NCBI GenBank assembly: GCA_049976205.1
Contig: JBMFIR010000005.1
Coordinates: 1 to 59,017 of the forward strand
DNA: 59,017 nt
Source: WYEN01 sp049976205
GTDB taxonomy: Archaea; Thermoproteota; Thermoprotei_A; Sulfolobales; AG1
Direction: 5' to 3'
In this document: one piece after another, positions 1 to 7,695 of the stretch
How the letters are laid out: every line of letters starts with the position of its first letter
Position numbering within the stretch: the stretch's first letter is position 1
The notes under the pieces: generated by a model
Told to the model about the DNA's origin: nothing
Database searches by the model: none
The model's input: only the letters and a program-made list of their open reading frames with translations
Position numbers and translations under genes: made by a program

Positions 1-1
1 A

Positions 2-97
2 AATTATGAGAACCTCCTCGAGAATACTATAATAGCCATAAACCAACATAAAACCAAAGACAGTAGCCAAGGGCGAGATATTCCTCTAAGTAATTAA
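2..97 (+). CDS. possible 3' end of an upstream gene (partial)
   Basis: One forward frame is open from the window edge to a TAA at 95-97 and would encode about 31 residues ending in RDIPLSN. It lies just upstream of nadE on the same strand, which would suit the tail of a preceding gene. The fragment has no recognisable motif and is short enough to be open by chance. I do not recognise it; sequence left of the window would settle it. Confidence 0.3.
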   Translation, partial: NYENLLENTIIAINQHKTKDSSQGRDIPLSN

Positions 98-144
98 TTT
101 AGGTTTATTATTATTTAGAAATGAATGATTTAAAGGAGTAAAAA

Positions 145-969
145 TTGATAAAAATGAAAAAAGATTTCTTCCCAGTAGAACTTGAATGGAGTAAGGAGTA
201 CGAAGTTATATCAAATTTTATAAGAACTTATCTCGAAAAAGCAAATGCATCAGGAGTGATAGTAGGCTTAAGCGGAGGATTAGATAGTTCTGTTGTAGCA
301 ACTATCTTAGCCAGCGCGTTAGGTTCCTCTAAGGTTCTGGCTCTTATAATGCCTACATATTTTACTCCAAAGGAGGATATCAGAGACGCTTTAGAATTAG
401 CGTCGAGATTAGGTGTAGAGACTATGTACATTGAAATAGACGATATAGTGAATCAATATATTAAAAAGATCGGCTTCAATGAAGTACAGGATAAGATGGC
501 CGTTGCTAATCTGAGAGCTAGAGTTAGGATGACACTTCTCTATTTACTAGCTAATAAGAGAAATTATTTAGTAGCAGGCACATCTGATAAAAGTGAATAT
601 ATACTAGGCTTCTTTACCAAATATGGTGATGGTGCAGCAGATCTTTTCATAATATCACATATATACAAGACGCAATTAAGAAGATTCGCTAGATGGTTAG
701 GCCTCCCAGATAGAATAGCCTATAAACCGTCTTCCCCTCAACTATATCCTGGACATAAACTATTAGATGAATTACCGGCTGATTACGATATCCTGGATCC
801 TATAATGTATGCTCTATTTGACTTGAGAATAAGCAAGGATCGAGTAGTTGAAGAATTTAACTATCCTAAGGGACTAGTAGATTTTGTTGTTGATAGATAT
901 CTTAAAAATAAGCATAAGAGAGAAAGAATACCTTCTCCCAAAGAAGTAGTGTTGCAAGACCCAGTTTAA
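145..969 (+). CDS. nadE: NH3-dependent NAD+ synthetase
   Basis: This is the last enzyme of NAD synthesis. It adenylates deamido-NAD with ATP and amidates it to NAD+ in the cytoplasm. The PP-loop signature SGGLDSS lies at residues 43-49, and a second family block, AGTSDKSE, follows in the middle of the protein. At 274 residues it is the short archaeal/bacterial form without a glutaminase domain, so it should use free ammonia. The TTG start at 145 is chosen because GGAG at 135-138 sits six bases upstream; the ATG at 154 is too far from it. The gene stands alone, with its own upstream region. Confidence 0.93.
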   Translation: MIKMKKDFFPVELEWSKEYEVISNFIRTYLEKANASGVIVGLSGGLDSSVVATILASALGSSKVLALIMPTYFTPKEDIRDALELASRLGVETMYIEIDDIVNQYIKKIGFNEVQDKMAVANLRARVRMTLLYLLANKRNYLVAGTSDKSEYILGFFTKYGDGAADLFIISHIYKTQLRRFARWLGLPDRIAYKPSSPQLYPGHKLLDELPADYDILDPIMYALFDLRISKDRVVEEFNYPKGLVDFVVDRYLKNKHKRERIPSPKEVVLQDPV

Positions 970-1143
970 GATTACAAGCTTAGTTTCATCAATAAATTCT
1001 TTTTCGTAAAGAGCTCTCTTCATGCACACACTTCATAACATCAATATCTATTCAACAGATTGTGTACAGGTTAGTAAACAGATACCTTTTAATAAAAGAT
1101 TAGTTTATTAGTAATCTAAAGAATAATTAATAAGGGAAATTTC

Positions 1144-2073
1144 TTGGACTCTATAGGTGAATTTGGAGAATATGTTTGGTTCGACGGAGAATTAGTTCCA
1201 TTTAATGAAGCAAAGATCAGTGTAATGACTTATTCTCTTCACTATGGAGTAGGAGTTTTTGAAGGGATAAGAGCTTATAAGACTGTTGATGGCAAAACAG
1301 CTATATTTAGATTAAGAGAGCATGTTGAAAGATTATTTGATTCAATGAAGATCTATAAGCTGGAGATTCCTTATACACCGGAGGAAGTTGAAAAAGCTAT
1401 TATTGAGACTGTTAAAGCATCAGGCTTTGAAGAATGTTATATAAGACCTCTCGTATTCCTAAACATACCTAAATTAGGTGTCAGACCTCCTCAGAGAAAG
1501 GCTTCTTTAGCGATAGGAGTTCTTAAAATGGGTAAATATATGGGAGAAGCTTATACAAAAGGAGCCAGAGTAGTAACCTCTGCTTGGAGAAGAATACCTC
1601 CCAATAGCTTACCTATGAATGCTAAGGCAACAGGACACTACATAAATAGTTACTTAGCCAGTATAGATGCGGCTTTACGAGGTTACGATGAGGCTCTACT
1701 CCTCGATATAAGAGGTTTTGTAAGTGAAGGCCCTGGACAAAACATCTTTATTATTAAGAATGGTAAAGCGATAACACCTCCTCTCTACGCATCAGTTTTA
1801 CCAGGTATAACAAGAGAGACAATTAAGATATTACTTGATAGAGAAATAGGTATTGACGTATTCGAAGATGATATTAGTTTAGGTATGCTATACTCAGCTG
1901 ATGAAGCCTTCTTCACAGGAACAGCAGCTGAGATAACACCCATAGTTGAGGTAGATAATATAAAAATAGGGAGTGGTACGCCGGGGCCTGTTACCAAGGC
2001 TTTACAGCAATTATACGAGGATGTAGTAAGAGGCAAAATACCAAAGTATAGAAAATGGCTCACATATATATAA
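1144..2073 (+). CDS. ilvE: branched-chain amino acid aminotransferase
   Basis: This fold-type IV PLP aminotransferase catalyses the last step of valine, leucine and isoleucine synthesis and the first step of their breakdown. The likely PLP lysine is K161 in NAKATGHYINS. The region FVSEGPGQNIFI, which binds the PLP phosphate side, follows. The length of 309 residues matches the family. The start is TTG at 1144, preceded by AAGGGA. It is a single gene in the same direction as nadE, separated by about 170 bases of AT-rich DNA in which I see nothing beyond probable promoter sequence. A D-amino-acid transaminase-like specificity cannot be excluded, but IlvE is much more likely. Confidence 0.9.
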   Translation: MDSIGEFGEYVWFDGELVPFNEAKISVMTYSLHYGVGVFEGIRAYKTVDGKTAIFRLREHVERLFDSMKIYKLEIPYTPEEVEKAIIETVKASGFEECYIRPLVFLNIPKLGVRPPQRKASLAIGVLKMGKYMGEAYTKGARVVTSAWRRIPPNSLPMNAKATGHYINSYLASIDAALRGYDEALLLDIRGFVSEGPGQNIFIIKNGKAITPPLYASVLPGITRETIKILLDREIGIDVFEDDISLGMLYSADEAFFTGTAAEITPIVEVDNIKIGSGTPGPVTKALQQLYEDVVRGKIPKYRKWLTYI

Positions 2074-2250
2074 TTATAATAAAATATATTTGATGCATCA
2101 TATTTGTATATAATGGAGATTTGCAAATCAGCTCTTTTCCTCATCTATATCCTTATAATTAATAAATGATTCCTTTTCCCCCAAGTTTCACAAGTTCATA
2201 GATGTTCTCACGTAGATTTACATGAGCTACACGCTCTATATCTTATATCC

Positions 2251-3021
2251 TTAAATCTTATATCGTACTTTCAGAATCAAGTCTTCTCCGATCCTTATAA
2301 CATCTCCTGAGGCTCTTTTCAGAAACTGTATAAAATCATCATAATTATTTAGAAGACGCATTAATCTTTCATAAGTGTATTCATTAATAAAATTGATTAG
2401 CTCAGCTGTGAATAAACATGTTCTGCTAACTATGCCAAATAAAACACCCCCACTAGTTAATAAATCTATCATACTCTCAAGATCTGCGCGAGAGGGAATA
2501 CATGAAGAAGTTGGGTGAGTATGAATACTTGCTATCACATCGTTTATCCTAGGAATATTAATTCTATATTTCTCACCTTCTAAGATCAACCACTCTCCTT
2601 TTCTATGTAAAATAAAAAGATACTCGATCTCTTTGTCAAAAGCATTGTGAATAAATGATTTGAGACTTTCTCTAAAATCATCTATGATTTCATGGGTAAT
2701 ATACCTTAGAATTCTATTCATGATTAAATCTTCCGAATAGTAAGCAAAACTATAATGAGAATCGTATGTTATAAGTAAGGTATTACTACTCCATTGAAGC
2801 AGGTTTAATTCATTAATCAATTCATCTATACTTCTATTATCAAGCTTTTCAGAGCATTGAATCAGTATAAGATATGCTTTTTCTATATCTGGCGAAATGT
2901 GCACTTGAACTTTTTCGCAATCTAATTCCTCTTCTATGTAGTCTGCTAAGATCCTTAATTCGTAGAGTTTCGCTATCTCTTTGCTTCTTCTAGTACTAAC
3001 GATAGATGTTTTCTTTGACAT
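2251..3021 (-). CDS. JAMM/MPN-domain metalloprotease-like protein
   Basis: The C-terminal half carries the zinc-binding JAMM motif H-x-H-x7-S-x2-D: H167, H169, S177 and D180 in SIHTHPTSSCIPSRAD. An acidic residue upstream (E131 or E133) could be the catalytic glutamate. In this family the motif marks deubiquitinase-like isopeptidases; archaeal members can remove SAMP or Urm1-like modifiers. The first ~110 residues match no domain I recognise and look alpha/beta. The length of 256 residues is greater than a bare JAMM domain (~130). It is divergently transcribed from the EMC3-like gene, with starts 65 bases apart. No ubiquitin-like or E1-like partner is in the window, so the substrate is unknown. 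Confidence 0.75.
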   Translation of the reverse strand: MSKKTSIVSTRRSKEIAKLYELRILADYIEEELDCEKVQVHISPDIEKAYLILIQCSEKLDNRSIDELINELNLLQWSSNTLLITYDSHYSFAYYSEDLIMNRILRYITHEIIDDFRESLKSFIHNAFDKEIEYLFILHRKGEWLILEGEKYRINIPRINDVIASIHTHPTSSCIPSRADLESMIDLLTSGGVLFGIVSRTCLFTAELINFINEYTYERLMRLLNNYDDFIQFLKRASGDVIRIGEDLILKVRYKI

Positions 3022-3086
3022 TAAATTCTCGTCTCACTATAAAAAATATAGCGTCATAAGATAATATTATAGTATAGGGCTGAGAC

Positions 3087-3542
3087 ATGAATCTTTTTGC
3101 GTTTTACCTGGTAATATTATCAGTAAATCTATTTATTTTCTTATCTTTTGTGAGTAGAGCTGTTACTAAACCTGAGATTTTGGCTGAGGAGATCGAGAAG
3201 TTCACTAAGATATCCGAGAGAGCTCTGTATAGAGGCTCCAGGAAAAAGAAAGAGATAATTGCAACAAAAGTTTCTCTACTCAGGAGAAAAATATTCGCCA
3301 TATCAATGATCTCTGCAGTAATACCCGTAATTGGTATGAGCATAATATTTCTTACGTTAGTCTCACTATATGGGGAGATCTCTTTAGCAACTCTATCTTC
3401 ATGTGCTCTACCTCCCCCCATAGAATTTTATGTGGGGGGAAAATGCTTTATTTACACTCCATGGATTATTTTACTAAGCTACTTAGCAATTATTCCAATA
3501 TATAACTACTATTCTGGGCTAGATTTGCTGAAGAAGAGATAG
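3087..3542 (+). CDS. EMC3/TMCO1/DUF106-type membrane protein
   Basis: The 151-residue protein has a hydrophobic N-terminal helix (about residues 4-24), a charged, probably coiled-coil segment (about 32-65, rich in K, E and R), then two more membrane helices (about 70-97 and 124-142). This layout fits the archaeal DUF106 family, related to Get1/EMC3/TMCO1 of the Oxa1 insertase superfamily, which helps insert membrane proteins. The call rests on topology and the long basic coiled-coil more than on a signature motif. The ATG at 3087 lies in a short divergent intergenic region shared with the JAMM gene. In Euryarchaea DUF106 often sits in ribosomal or sec clusters; here it is alone. Confidence 0.6.
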   Translation: MNLFAFYLVILSVNLFIFLSFVSRAVTKPEILAEEIEKFTKISERALYRGSRKKKEIIATKVSLLRRKIFAISMISAVIPVIGMSIIFLTLVSLYGEISLATLSSCALPPPIEFYVGGKCFIYTPWIILLSYLAIIPIYNYYSGLDLLKKR

Positions 3543-3718
3543 ACATGGCTAAATCAGTTCTTCCTTAAAGAGTATTTTAAGAATGATTTCCTGAAAATAA
3601 AAATAATTATTTATTATCCCAATATTTTTAGACGTAATAATGCACAAGTATATACAGGATGTATGAGGAGGAAAAATTTAAAATTATATTCTTTACATAA
3701 TATATTACGGTATATAGA

Positions 3719-3812
3719 GCCGCGGTAGTATAGCCCGGACAAGTATGCGGGCCTTTCGAGCCCGTGTCACATTTTGTGTGCGGGAGACCCGGGTTCAAAT
3801 CCCGGCCGCGGC
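3719..3812 (+). tRNA. tRNA-Glu (UUC) with a 20-nt intron in the variable loop
   Basis: The acceptor stem GCCGCGG (3719-3725) pairs with CCGCGGC (3806-3812). The anticodon stem CGGGC/GCCCG encloses the loop CTTTCGA, giving anticodon TTC at 3755-3757. The T arm is CCGGGTTCAAATCCCGG. The gene is 94 bases, against 74 for the tRNA-Asp elsewhere in the window, which has the same acceptor and T arms; the difference is a 20-base insert in the variable loop. No 3' CCA is encoded. It is preceded by AT-rich DNA with TATA-like stretches. Confidence 0.95.
3767..3786 (+). other. non-canonical tRNA intron, between nucleotides 45 and 46
   Basis: Removing these 20 bases restores the variable loop TGAC, the same as in the tRNA-Asp gene. 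The flanks form a bulge-helix-bulge: exon CCCG (3761-3764) pairs with intron CGGG (3781-3784), giving the 4-bp central helix. Bulges TGT (3765-3767) and AGA (3785-3787) flank it, and an inner stem CACA/TGTG closes the loop TTTTG. Cutting after the second base of each bulge gives TG|T and AG|A. The outer helix is weak (one mismatch), a relaxed form typical of crenarchaeal introns. Repeated bases leave a one-base ambiguity in the boundary. Confidence 0.85.
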
Positions 3813-3979
3813 AATACAGATCTATTTTACAAAGATCAAATTTACCATAGTTGGTATTAAGGAATTCTCATAATATGAACTACTTAAGTAGTCTCGTTAG
3901 ATAAAATCTGGGAAAACAGGACTTATCATGAGATTTATCATAAGTGTAATTTTTATAGTTATAGTGATCAAGAGTTAGG

Positions 3980-3987
3980 TTTATAAA
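3980..3987 (+). promoter_or_regulatory. TATA box of tfb
   Basis: TTTATAAA is centred about 26 bases before the TTG at 4010, the usual archaeal TATA-to-start-site distance. It therefore predicts transcription starting at or next to the start codon, a leaderless mRNA. Upstream, 3879-3892 is a perfect 14-base palindrome (ACTACTTAAGTAGT), and TTATCAT occurs twice in tandem around 3927-3945; these could be operator sites, but nothing proves it. Confidence 0.6.
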
Positions 3988-4009
3988 CTTTGAAACCATA
4001 TATAATTTA

Positions 4010-4999
4010 TTGGCTAATATCTCGGTGCATATAAAAATGAGTTATTCGCAGGAAACTACTTCTCAAGAAAAACAGGTTGAAGATAAAATTCCGTGTCCTC
4101 CAGGTAGAATAATTTATGACGAGGCTAGAGGAGAGAAGATTTGTCTAGATACTGGCGAAGTTATTGAAGATAGAATGATCGATACAGGGCCAGATTGGAG
4201 AGCTTATACTAGTGAGGAGAGAGAGAAGAGAGCTAGAGCCGGTTCTCCTATATCACCTATTTTACAAGGTAGTGATGTGACTAGTATTATTGATATGGGA
4301 GGTAAAGACGCGACAGGGAAGAAACTGGATCTTAAGAAAAGAATTGAGTTTGCTAGAATGAGAAAACTGCAGCTTAGGACGAAAGTTCAGAATACTTTAG
4401 ATAGGAATATCTCCCAAGCATATGCGGAACTCCAGAAATTAGGTAGTGCTCTAGGTTTATCTAAGGAAGTAATTGATCAGGCAGCTATAATATATAAGAA
4501 AGCAATTGAATCCGGACTTGTTAGAGGAAGAGCTATCGAGAGTATAGTTGCAGCGGCTCTTTATGCTGCATGTAGAATAATGAAGACACCCCGAACACTA
4601 GATGAGATAGTTAAGTACACTAAAAGTGATAGAAAAGAAATAGCTCGATGCTTCAGATTGCTATGGAAAGAATTGAATTGGGAGGAGCTTAATATCGAGA
4701 TACCTAAACCAGATCCTTCTCTATATATACCACGAATCGTTGCCCAACTAGGTCTCAGCGGGGCAGTTGAAGCGATCGCTAAAGATATCGTTAATAAAAT
4801 AAGAAATACAGGAATAGGCGCAGGTAAAGATCCCGCAGGAATTGCTGCTGCAGCTGTTTATATAGCAACATTGCTAACAAATGAAAAGAGATCTCAAAAA
4901 GAAATAGCTGTTGCTGCCGGTGTAACAGAAGTAACAGTCCGAAACAGATATAAAGAATTAGCTGAATTTCTAAAAATAAACATAGCGCAAGCTCAATAA
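4010..4999 (+). CDS. tfb: transcription initiation factor B (TFB/TFIIB)
   Basis: TFB binds the TBP-TATA complex and recruits RNA polymerase. The N-terminal ribbon region has only C29 (IPCPPGR) and C45 (KICLDTGE) instead of four zinc ligands; this reduced ribbon is the usual crenarchaeal form, as in Sulfolobus. The B-reader/linker (DTGPDWRAYT) follows. Two cyclin repeats are at about 125-210 and 220-325, with the recognition helix GVTEVTVRNRYKEL near the end. The TTG at 4010 is favoured by the TATA spacing; ATG at 4037 is an in-frame alternative removing nine residues. It is a single-gene unit. Confidence 0.95.
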   Translation: MANISVHIKMSYSQETTSQEKQVEDKIPCPPGRIIYDEARGEKICLDTGEVIEDRMIDTGPDWRAYTSEEREKRARAGSPISPILQGSDVTSIIDMGGKDATGKKLDLKKRIEFARMRKLQLRTKVQNTLDRNISQAYAELQKLGSALGLSKEVIDQAAIIYKKAIESGLVRGRAIESIVAAALYAACRIMKTPRTLDEIVKYTKSDRKEIARCFRLLWKELNWEELNIEIPKPDPSLYIPRIVAQLGLSGAVEAIAKDIVNKIRNTGIGAGKDPAGIAAAAVYIATLLTNEKRSQKEIAVAAGVTEVTVRNRYKELAEFLKINIAQAQ

Positions 5000-5098
5000 C
5001 TTTTCACATAACAACATATTATATTTTAAATTATTCAATAGAAGCCATATTACACAATTGATGAAAGTTCCGAAAGTATCAGGATTCAGTACGTTAAT

Positions 5099-5422
5099 TC
5101 ACGTATCTTGATCTATGCAACAATCTATGGAAATTAAATGCTTTCTTATACTTTCTCCGCTATACTTATTACCACTATTGTTTTTAGTGGTAATATCGCT
5201 CATTATGTGAATATCGCTCTCTATTTTTTTACTAGAGAAATCAATAGCTAAATATTCATCATCATTTTCAGCACCATCGCCTCCTTTCCTAATTAATCTA
5301 TATAGAGCTTCTCGAATAACTTCTGATCTGCTTACACCTTTTTTCTCCGCGTATTTATCTAATTCAATTAATTCGTGTTCTTGCAACTTGAAGGAAATTA
5401 CTTTAATTCTTTTATTACTCAT
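5099..5422 (-). CDS. ribbon-helix-helix (CopG/NikR-type) DNA-binding protein
   Basis: Residues 5-45 form a ribbon-helix-helix fold: a beta strand (KVISFKL) followed by helix ELIELDKYAEKKG, the turn VSRSEV and helix IREALYRLI. Such proteins bind DNA as dimers through the strand. The remaining ~60 residues are polar and match no known sensor domain, so the ligand and target are unknown. No toxin gene adjoins it, so an antitoxin role is unsupported. It lies about 100 bases upstream of the phosphoribosyltransferase in map order but downstream in transcription direction (both on the minus strand). Confidence 0.75.
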   Translation of the reverse strand: MSNKRIKVISFKLQEHELIELDKYAEKKGVSRSEVIREALYRLIRKGGDGAENDDEYLAIDFSSKKIESDIHIMSDITTKNNSGNKYSGESIRKHLISIDCCIDQDT

Positions 5423-5528
5423 ATTTACTCCACTAAAGGATTCCTTATTATACCTAATATTCTAGTAGCCTCTGATCACTAAACACTCAGATTTATACTA
5501 CAATATTACTTAGCGTAATATCTATAAC

Positions 5529-6137
5529 TTATATTTTTCTTCTGATCTTTGTTATATGTGACTCGTATATTATATTTATTAATTCTTCATCATGTATATT
5601 CAGAGAATCAGAAACTTTCTTAATAGATGAGATACTGAGATCCCCGTATCTCTTCAAGGCTAACTCTCTTATAACTTCACCATACTCCCACGGAAAAACG
5701 ATCCATCGATCTACTTCCTCAACAAAGTAGTCTGGTATAAGCATAGTCTTCTTCTTTATATAGAGAGTAGCTGTTCTAACTTCTCTTGCACCATATAATC
5801 TCGCCAGGTCAACAGCTACTTGAAGAGTTCTACCGCTATCACTTACATCATCGACTAAGAGTATTCTTAAGTCTCTGATATTAATAGTTGCTCCTGAAGT
5901 TACTAAAGGTCTCTCTCTCGTCTCCCCTACTCCTCTATAGAATTTTATACCTATGCCCCCTATCTCGTCTACGCCTAATAGATCGCCTAGTAATCTACTT
6001 ATGATCCAGCCATTTCTAAAAATTCCTAGTATCGCGTCAGGTATATATCCACTACTATAGATCTTTTTCGACAAAGTTCTTATACGGCTAAACACATCTT
6101 CCCATGTAAGCACCATGAATTCATCAGTGAGACTCAT
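5529..6137 (-). CDS. purine phosphoribosyltransferase-like protein
   Basis: The type I phosphoribosyltransferase PRPP-binding signature is clear: ILLVDDVSDSGRTL, in the middle of a 202-residue protein. The N-terminal part (AILGIFRNGWIISRLLGDLL) matches the Gpt/Hpt1-like branch (COG2236) that salvages hypoxanthine, guanine or xanthine. The C-terminal ~40 residues are an extra helical tail. The exact base used cannot be read from the sequence; adenine deaminase elsewhere in the window would supply hypoxanthine, so hypoxanthine salvage is a reasonable inference. Confidence 0.8.
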   Translation of the reverse strand: MSLTDEFMVLTWEDVFSRIRTLSKKIYSSGYIPDAILGIFRNGWIISRLLGDLLGVDEIGGIGIKFYRGVGETRERPLVTSGATINIRDLRILLVDDVSDSGRTLQVAVDLARLYGAREVRTATLYIKKKTMLIPDYFVEEVDRWIVFPWEYGEVIRELALKRYGDLSISSIKKVSDSLNIHDEELINIIYESHITKIRRKI

Positions 6138-6237
6138 CTTATAAAAAACCTCTTTCTTGTCTCTTATATTTCAATAAACAAATATAAAATTTCTTTTATA
6201 GATCTAAAGGATCAAGGATTGAAATTAACATTTTTAG

Positions 6238-6296
6238 ATTAATCAGATCGTCGCGAGATCTTCATTCATCCGAATGGAGCGGCGTCATCATCAATA
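6238..6296 (-). ncRNA. C/D box sRNA (2'-O-methylation guide)
   Basis: Read on the minus strand, box C ATGATGA (6285-6291) and box D CTGA (6243-6246) bracket about 38 bases, the right size for an archaeal guide RNA. Internal D' and C' boxes are degenerate (CGGA, then a TGAATGA-like element). The guide next to box D contains TCTCGCGACG (6249-6258), complementary to CGTCGCGAGA, which matches the conserved CGUCGYGAGAC segment of 23S rRNA helix 93 near A2602 (from memory). Counting five bases from box D predicts methylation of the U in that ACGU. A TATA-like TAATTTATTATT lies about 26 bases upstream of the predicted 5' end. Confidence 0.7.
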
Positions 6297-6405
6297 ACGT
6301 AATTAATTTACCAAAATAATAAATTAATCGCATTGTGTAGTGCAGGTATTAATGAGATTCATTAAATAAACTTATTCACATTTAGTTTATAAAACTGAAA
6401 TATTT

Positions 6406-7122
6406 TTAGGGCTGATCTTTTGCGAATTTCTCTAGTGTCTCCTCAAGTTCTTCGATATCGTCTGTCCCAACTTTCTCACTACCTCTTCTATAAGCGACTA
6501 CTATAACCTTATTTAGAAGTTTGAATATCTCTTCTATTTCTCTGGCTATATTTTGCCAGCTTTCGTCGTCTTTCCCACTAGCCTTCTTATAGATCTTTCT
6601 TAGAAGAGGAAGTTCCTCTTTACTTAATTTTCTTAGTTTCTTGTAATCTGCCTCACTCCACATGTTTTTGGTTGTCAATTTCTCTAGGAATGTCTTGATC
6701 TTCTCCGGCATCACCGAGATCAACTGTATTTTTGTTATGAGAAGATCAGGATCTGCGTCACCTAGATTCTCTCTCGTATTAATAATGTAGTTTTCAATTA
6801 TCTCTCTAATTTCTCTACTGCTAAAAACAAACCATCTCTGCCGGGACGTGTGCAGTGTCGTTTTGATAAATCCATATTCTCTCTCAAGGATCCTCAGAAT
6901 AGGTGATGGATTATAACTATATCCCATAACGCCTAATTCTTCCACGAGGCTTCTATAATCAAAATCTCCAGGTAAAGAAGGTATTCCACTTCTACTTTGT
7001 GCTAACTTATTTGTTGCTCTAATCGCCGCTTCTAAAACAGCTCTGCCCCTTTCACCATATCTTATTAAAAAATCTGATAGAAGCATCTCAATATTTGTAG
7101 ATGTTGTATTCTCCTTTGGCAT
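6406..7122 (-). CDS. conserved archaeal winged-helix-like protein, function unknown
   Basis: I do not recognise this protein by name. The first ~120 residues look like a winged-helix DNA-binding domain (helical LLSDFLIRYGERGRAVLEAA, then ILRILEREYGFIKTT with a beta wing RQRWFVF). The rest is helical and charged and could mediate oligomerisation. I chose the ATG at 7122 (MPKENTT). A TATA-like CTTTTATTTA sits about 26 bases upstream of it, and the 18-residue extension from the ATG at 7176 would add an odd hydrophobic stretch that reads through the promoter. It is a single gene, divergent from rpoG, with about 190 bases between the starts. Confidence 0.6.
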   Translation of the reverse strand: MPKENTTSTNIEMLLSDFLIRYGERGRAVLEAAIRATNKLAQSRSGIPSLPGDFDYRSLVEELGVMGYSYNPSPILRILEREYGFIKTTLHTSRQRWFVFSSREIREIIENYIINTRENLGDADPDLLITKIQLISVMPEKIKTFLEKLTTKNMWSEADYKKLRKLSKEELPLLRKIYKKASGKDDESWQNIAREIEEIFKLLNKVIVVAYRRGSEKVGTDDIEELEETLEKFAKDQP

Positions 7123-7274
7123 AATTATAGTACCTGTGTAGATAGTGATAAATAAAAGAGTATATAATAAACCCATCTACTAATTAAATGCTTCAATGAA
7201 GTAAGGTAATACGATCTATGATCCGTGGAGAGACATGCTAGATCCGTGGGATATTATACTACGCATACATTAAT

Positions 7275-7283
7275 CATATATAA
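7275..7283 (+). promoter_or_regulatory. TATA box of rpoG
   Basis: CATATATAA is centred about 27 bases upstream of position 7306, four bases before the GTG start at 7310. The transcript should be nearly leaderless. The preceding 100 bases hold the short direct repeat GATCCGTGG (in 7201-7255), whose meaning is unknown. Confidence 0.5.
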
Positions 7284-7309
7284 GTCAGGAACATCTACAA
7301 TATAAATAG

Positions 7310-7687
7310 GTGCCTACTATTATTATTCTCGAAGATCAAGTTATTGTTAAGAGTACAAGAAAAAGTTTAGTGCCAAAGGTACTAATTGTGGATCTTGAGG
7401 GTTCAAAATCTAGTGTTACCATGGATCTTCACAGAGAAGTGTTTACAGTCAAAGAAGGGGAGATACTCAATTTAGTAATAGGGAAAGAACTTCCACAGTA
7501 TAAAGATGGTGTAGATTTCTGTGCTAGAGGGATTGTAGCAGGAATTAAAAAGGATGAAATAGGCGAGAAGGTCATAATAAGTTTATGGGGCTTCCTAGTT
7601 ATATTGACGCTAAAAGATCAGAATATTATAGAAAACCTCTTACCTACTGATCAAATATATTTCTGTTTAAGAAGAACCTCTATATAA
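7310..7687 (+). CDS. rpoG: RNA polymerase subunit G (Rpo8/Rpb8-like)
   Basis: The 125-residue beta-rich protein matches the crenarchaeal RpoG family, the archaeal counterpart of eukaryotic Rpb8, which binds the outside of the polymerase. The matching parts are MDLHREVFTVKEGEILNLVI and the C-terminal FCARGIVAGIKK...KVIISLWGFLVIL, corresponding to the Rpb8 strands that end in a glycine-rich loop. It starts with GTG at 7310 and ends nine bases before the convergent cdc48 stop. The identification is by family pattern and length, with no catalytic residues to check. RpoG is known from Crenarchaeota and Korarchaeota but not Euryarchaeota. Confidence 0.7.
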   Translation: MPTIIILEDQVIVKSTRKSLVPKVLIVDLEGSKSSVTMDLHREVFTVKEGEILNLVIGKELPQYKDGVDFCARGIVAGIKKDEIGEKVIISLWGFLVILTLKDQNIIENLLPTDQIYFCLRRTSI

Positions 7688-7695
7688 AAAGCTTT

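Noticed and set aside
4089..4150. Degenerate zinc ribbon of TFB as a sign of a damaged gene
   Set aside because: A two-cysteine ribbon of this kind is usual in crenarchaeal TFBs, and the rest of the protein is intact.
5055..5098. TTGATGAAAG...CAGG upstream of the ribbon-helix-helix gene as a C/D box sRNA
   Set aside because: Box C is present but there is no CTGA at the right distance on the same strand; only a poor D-like element follows.
7123..7176. Hydrophobic N-terminus of the winged-helix protein as a membrane anchor
   Set aside because: The inner ATG at 7122 has a TATA element at the right distance, and the extension would read through it.
7201..7255. Repeated GATCCGTGG before rpoG as a mobile-element trace
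   Set aside because: Only two short copies, no inverted ends and no target duplication; chance or a weak regulatory site is more likely.
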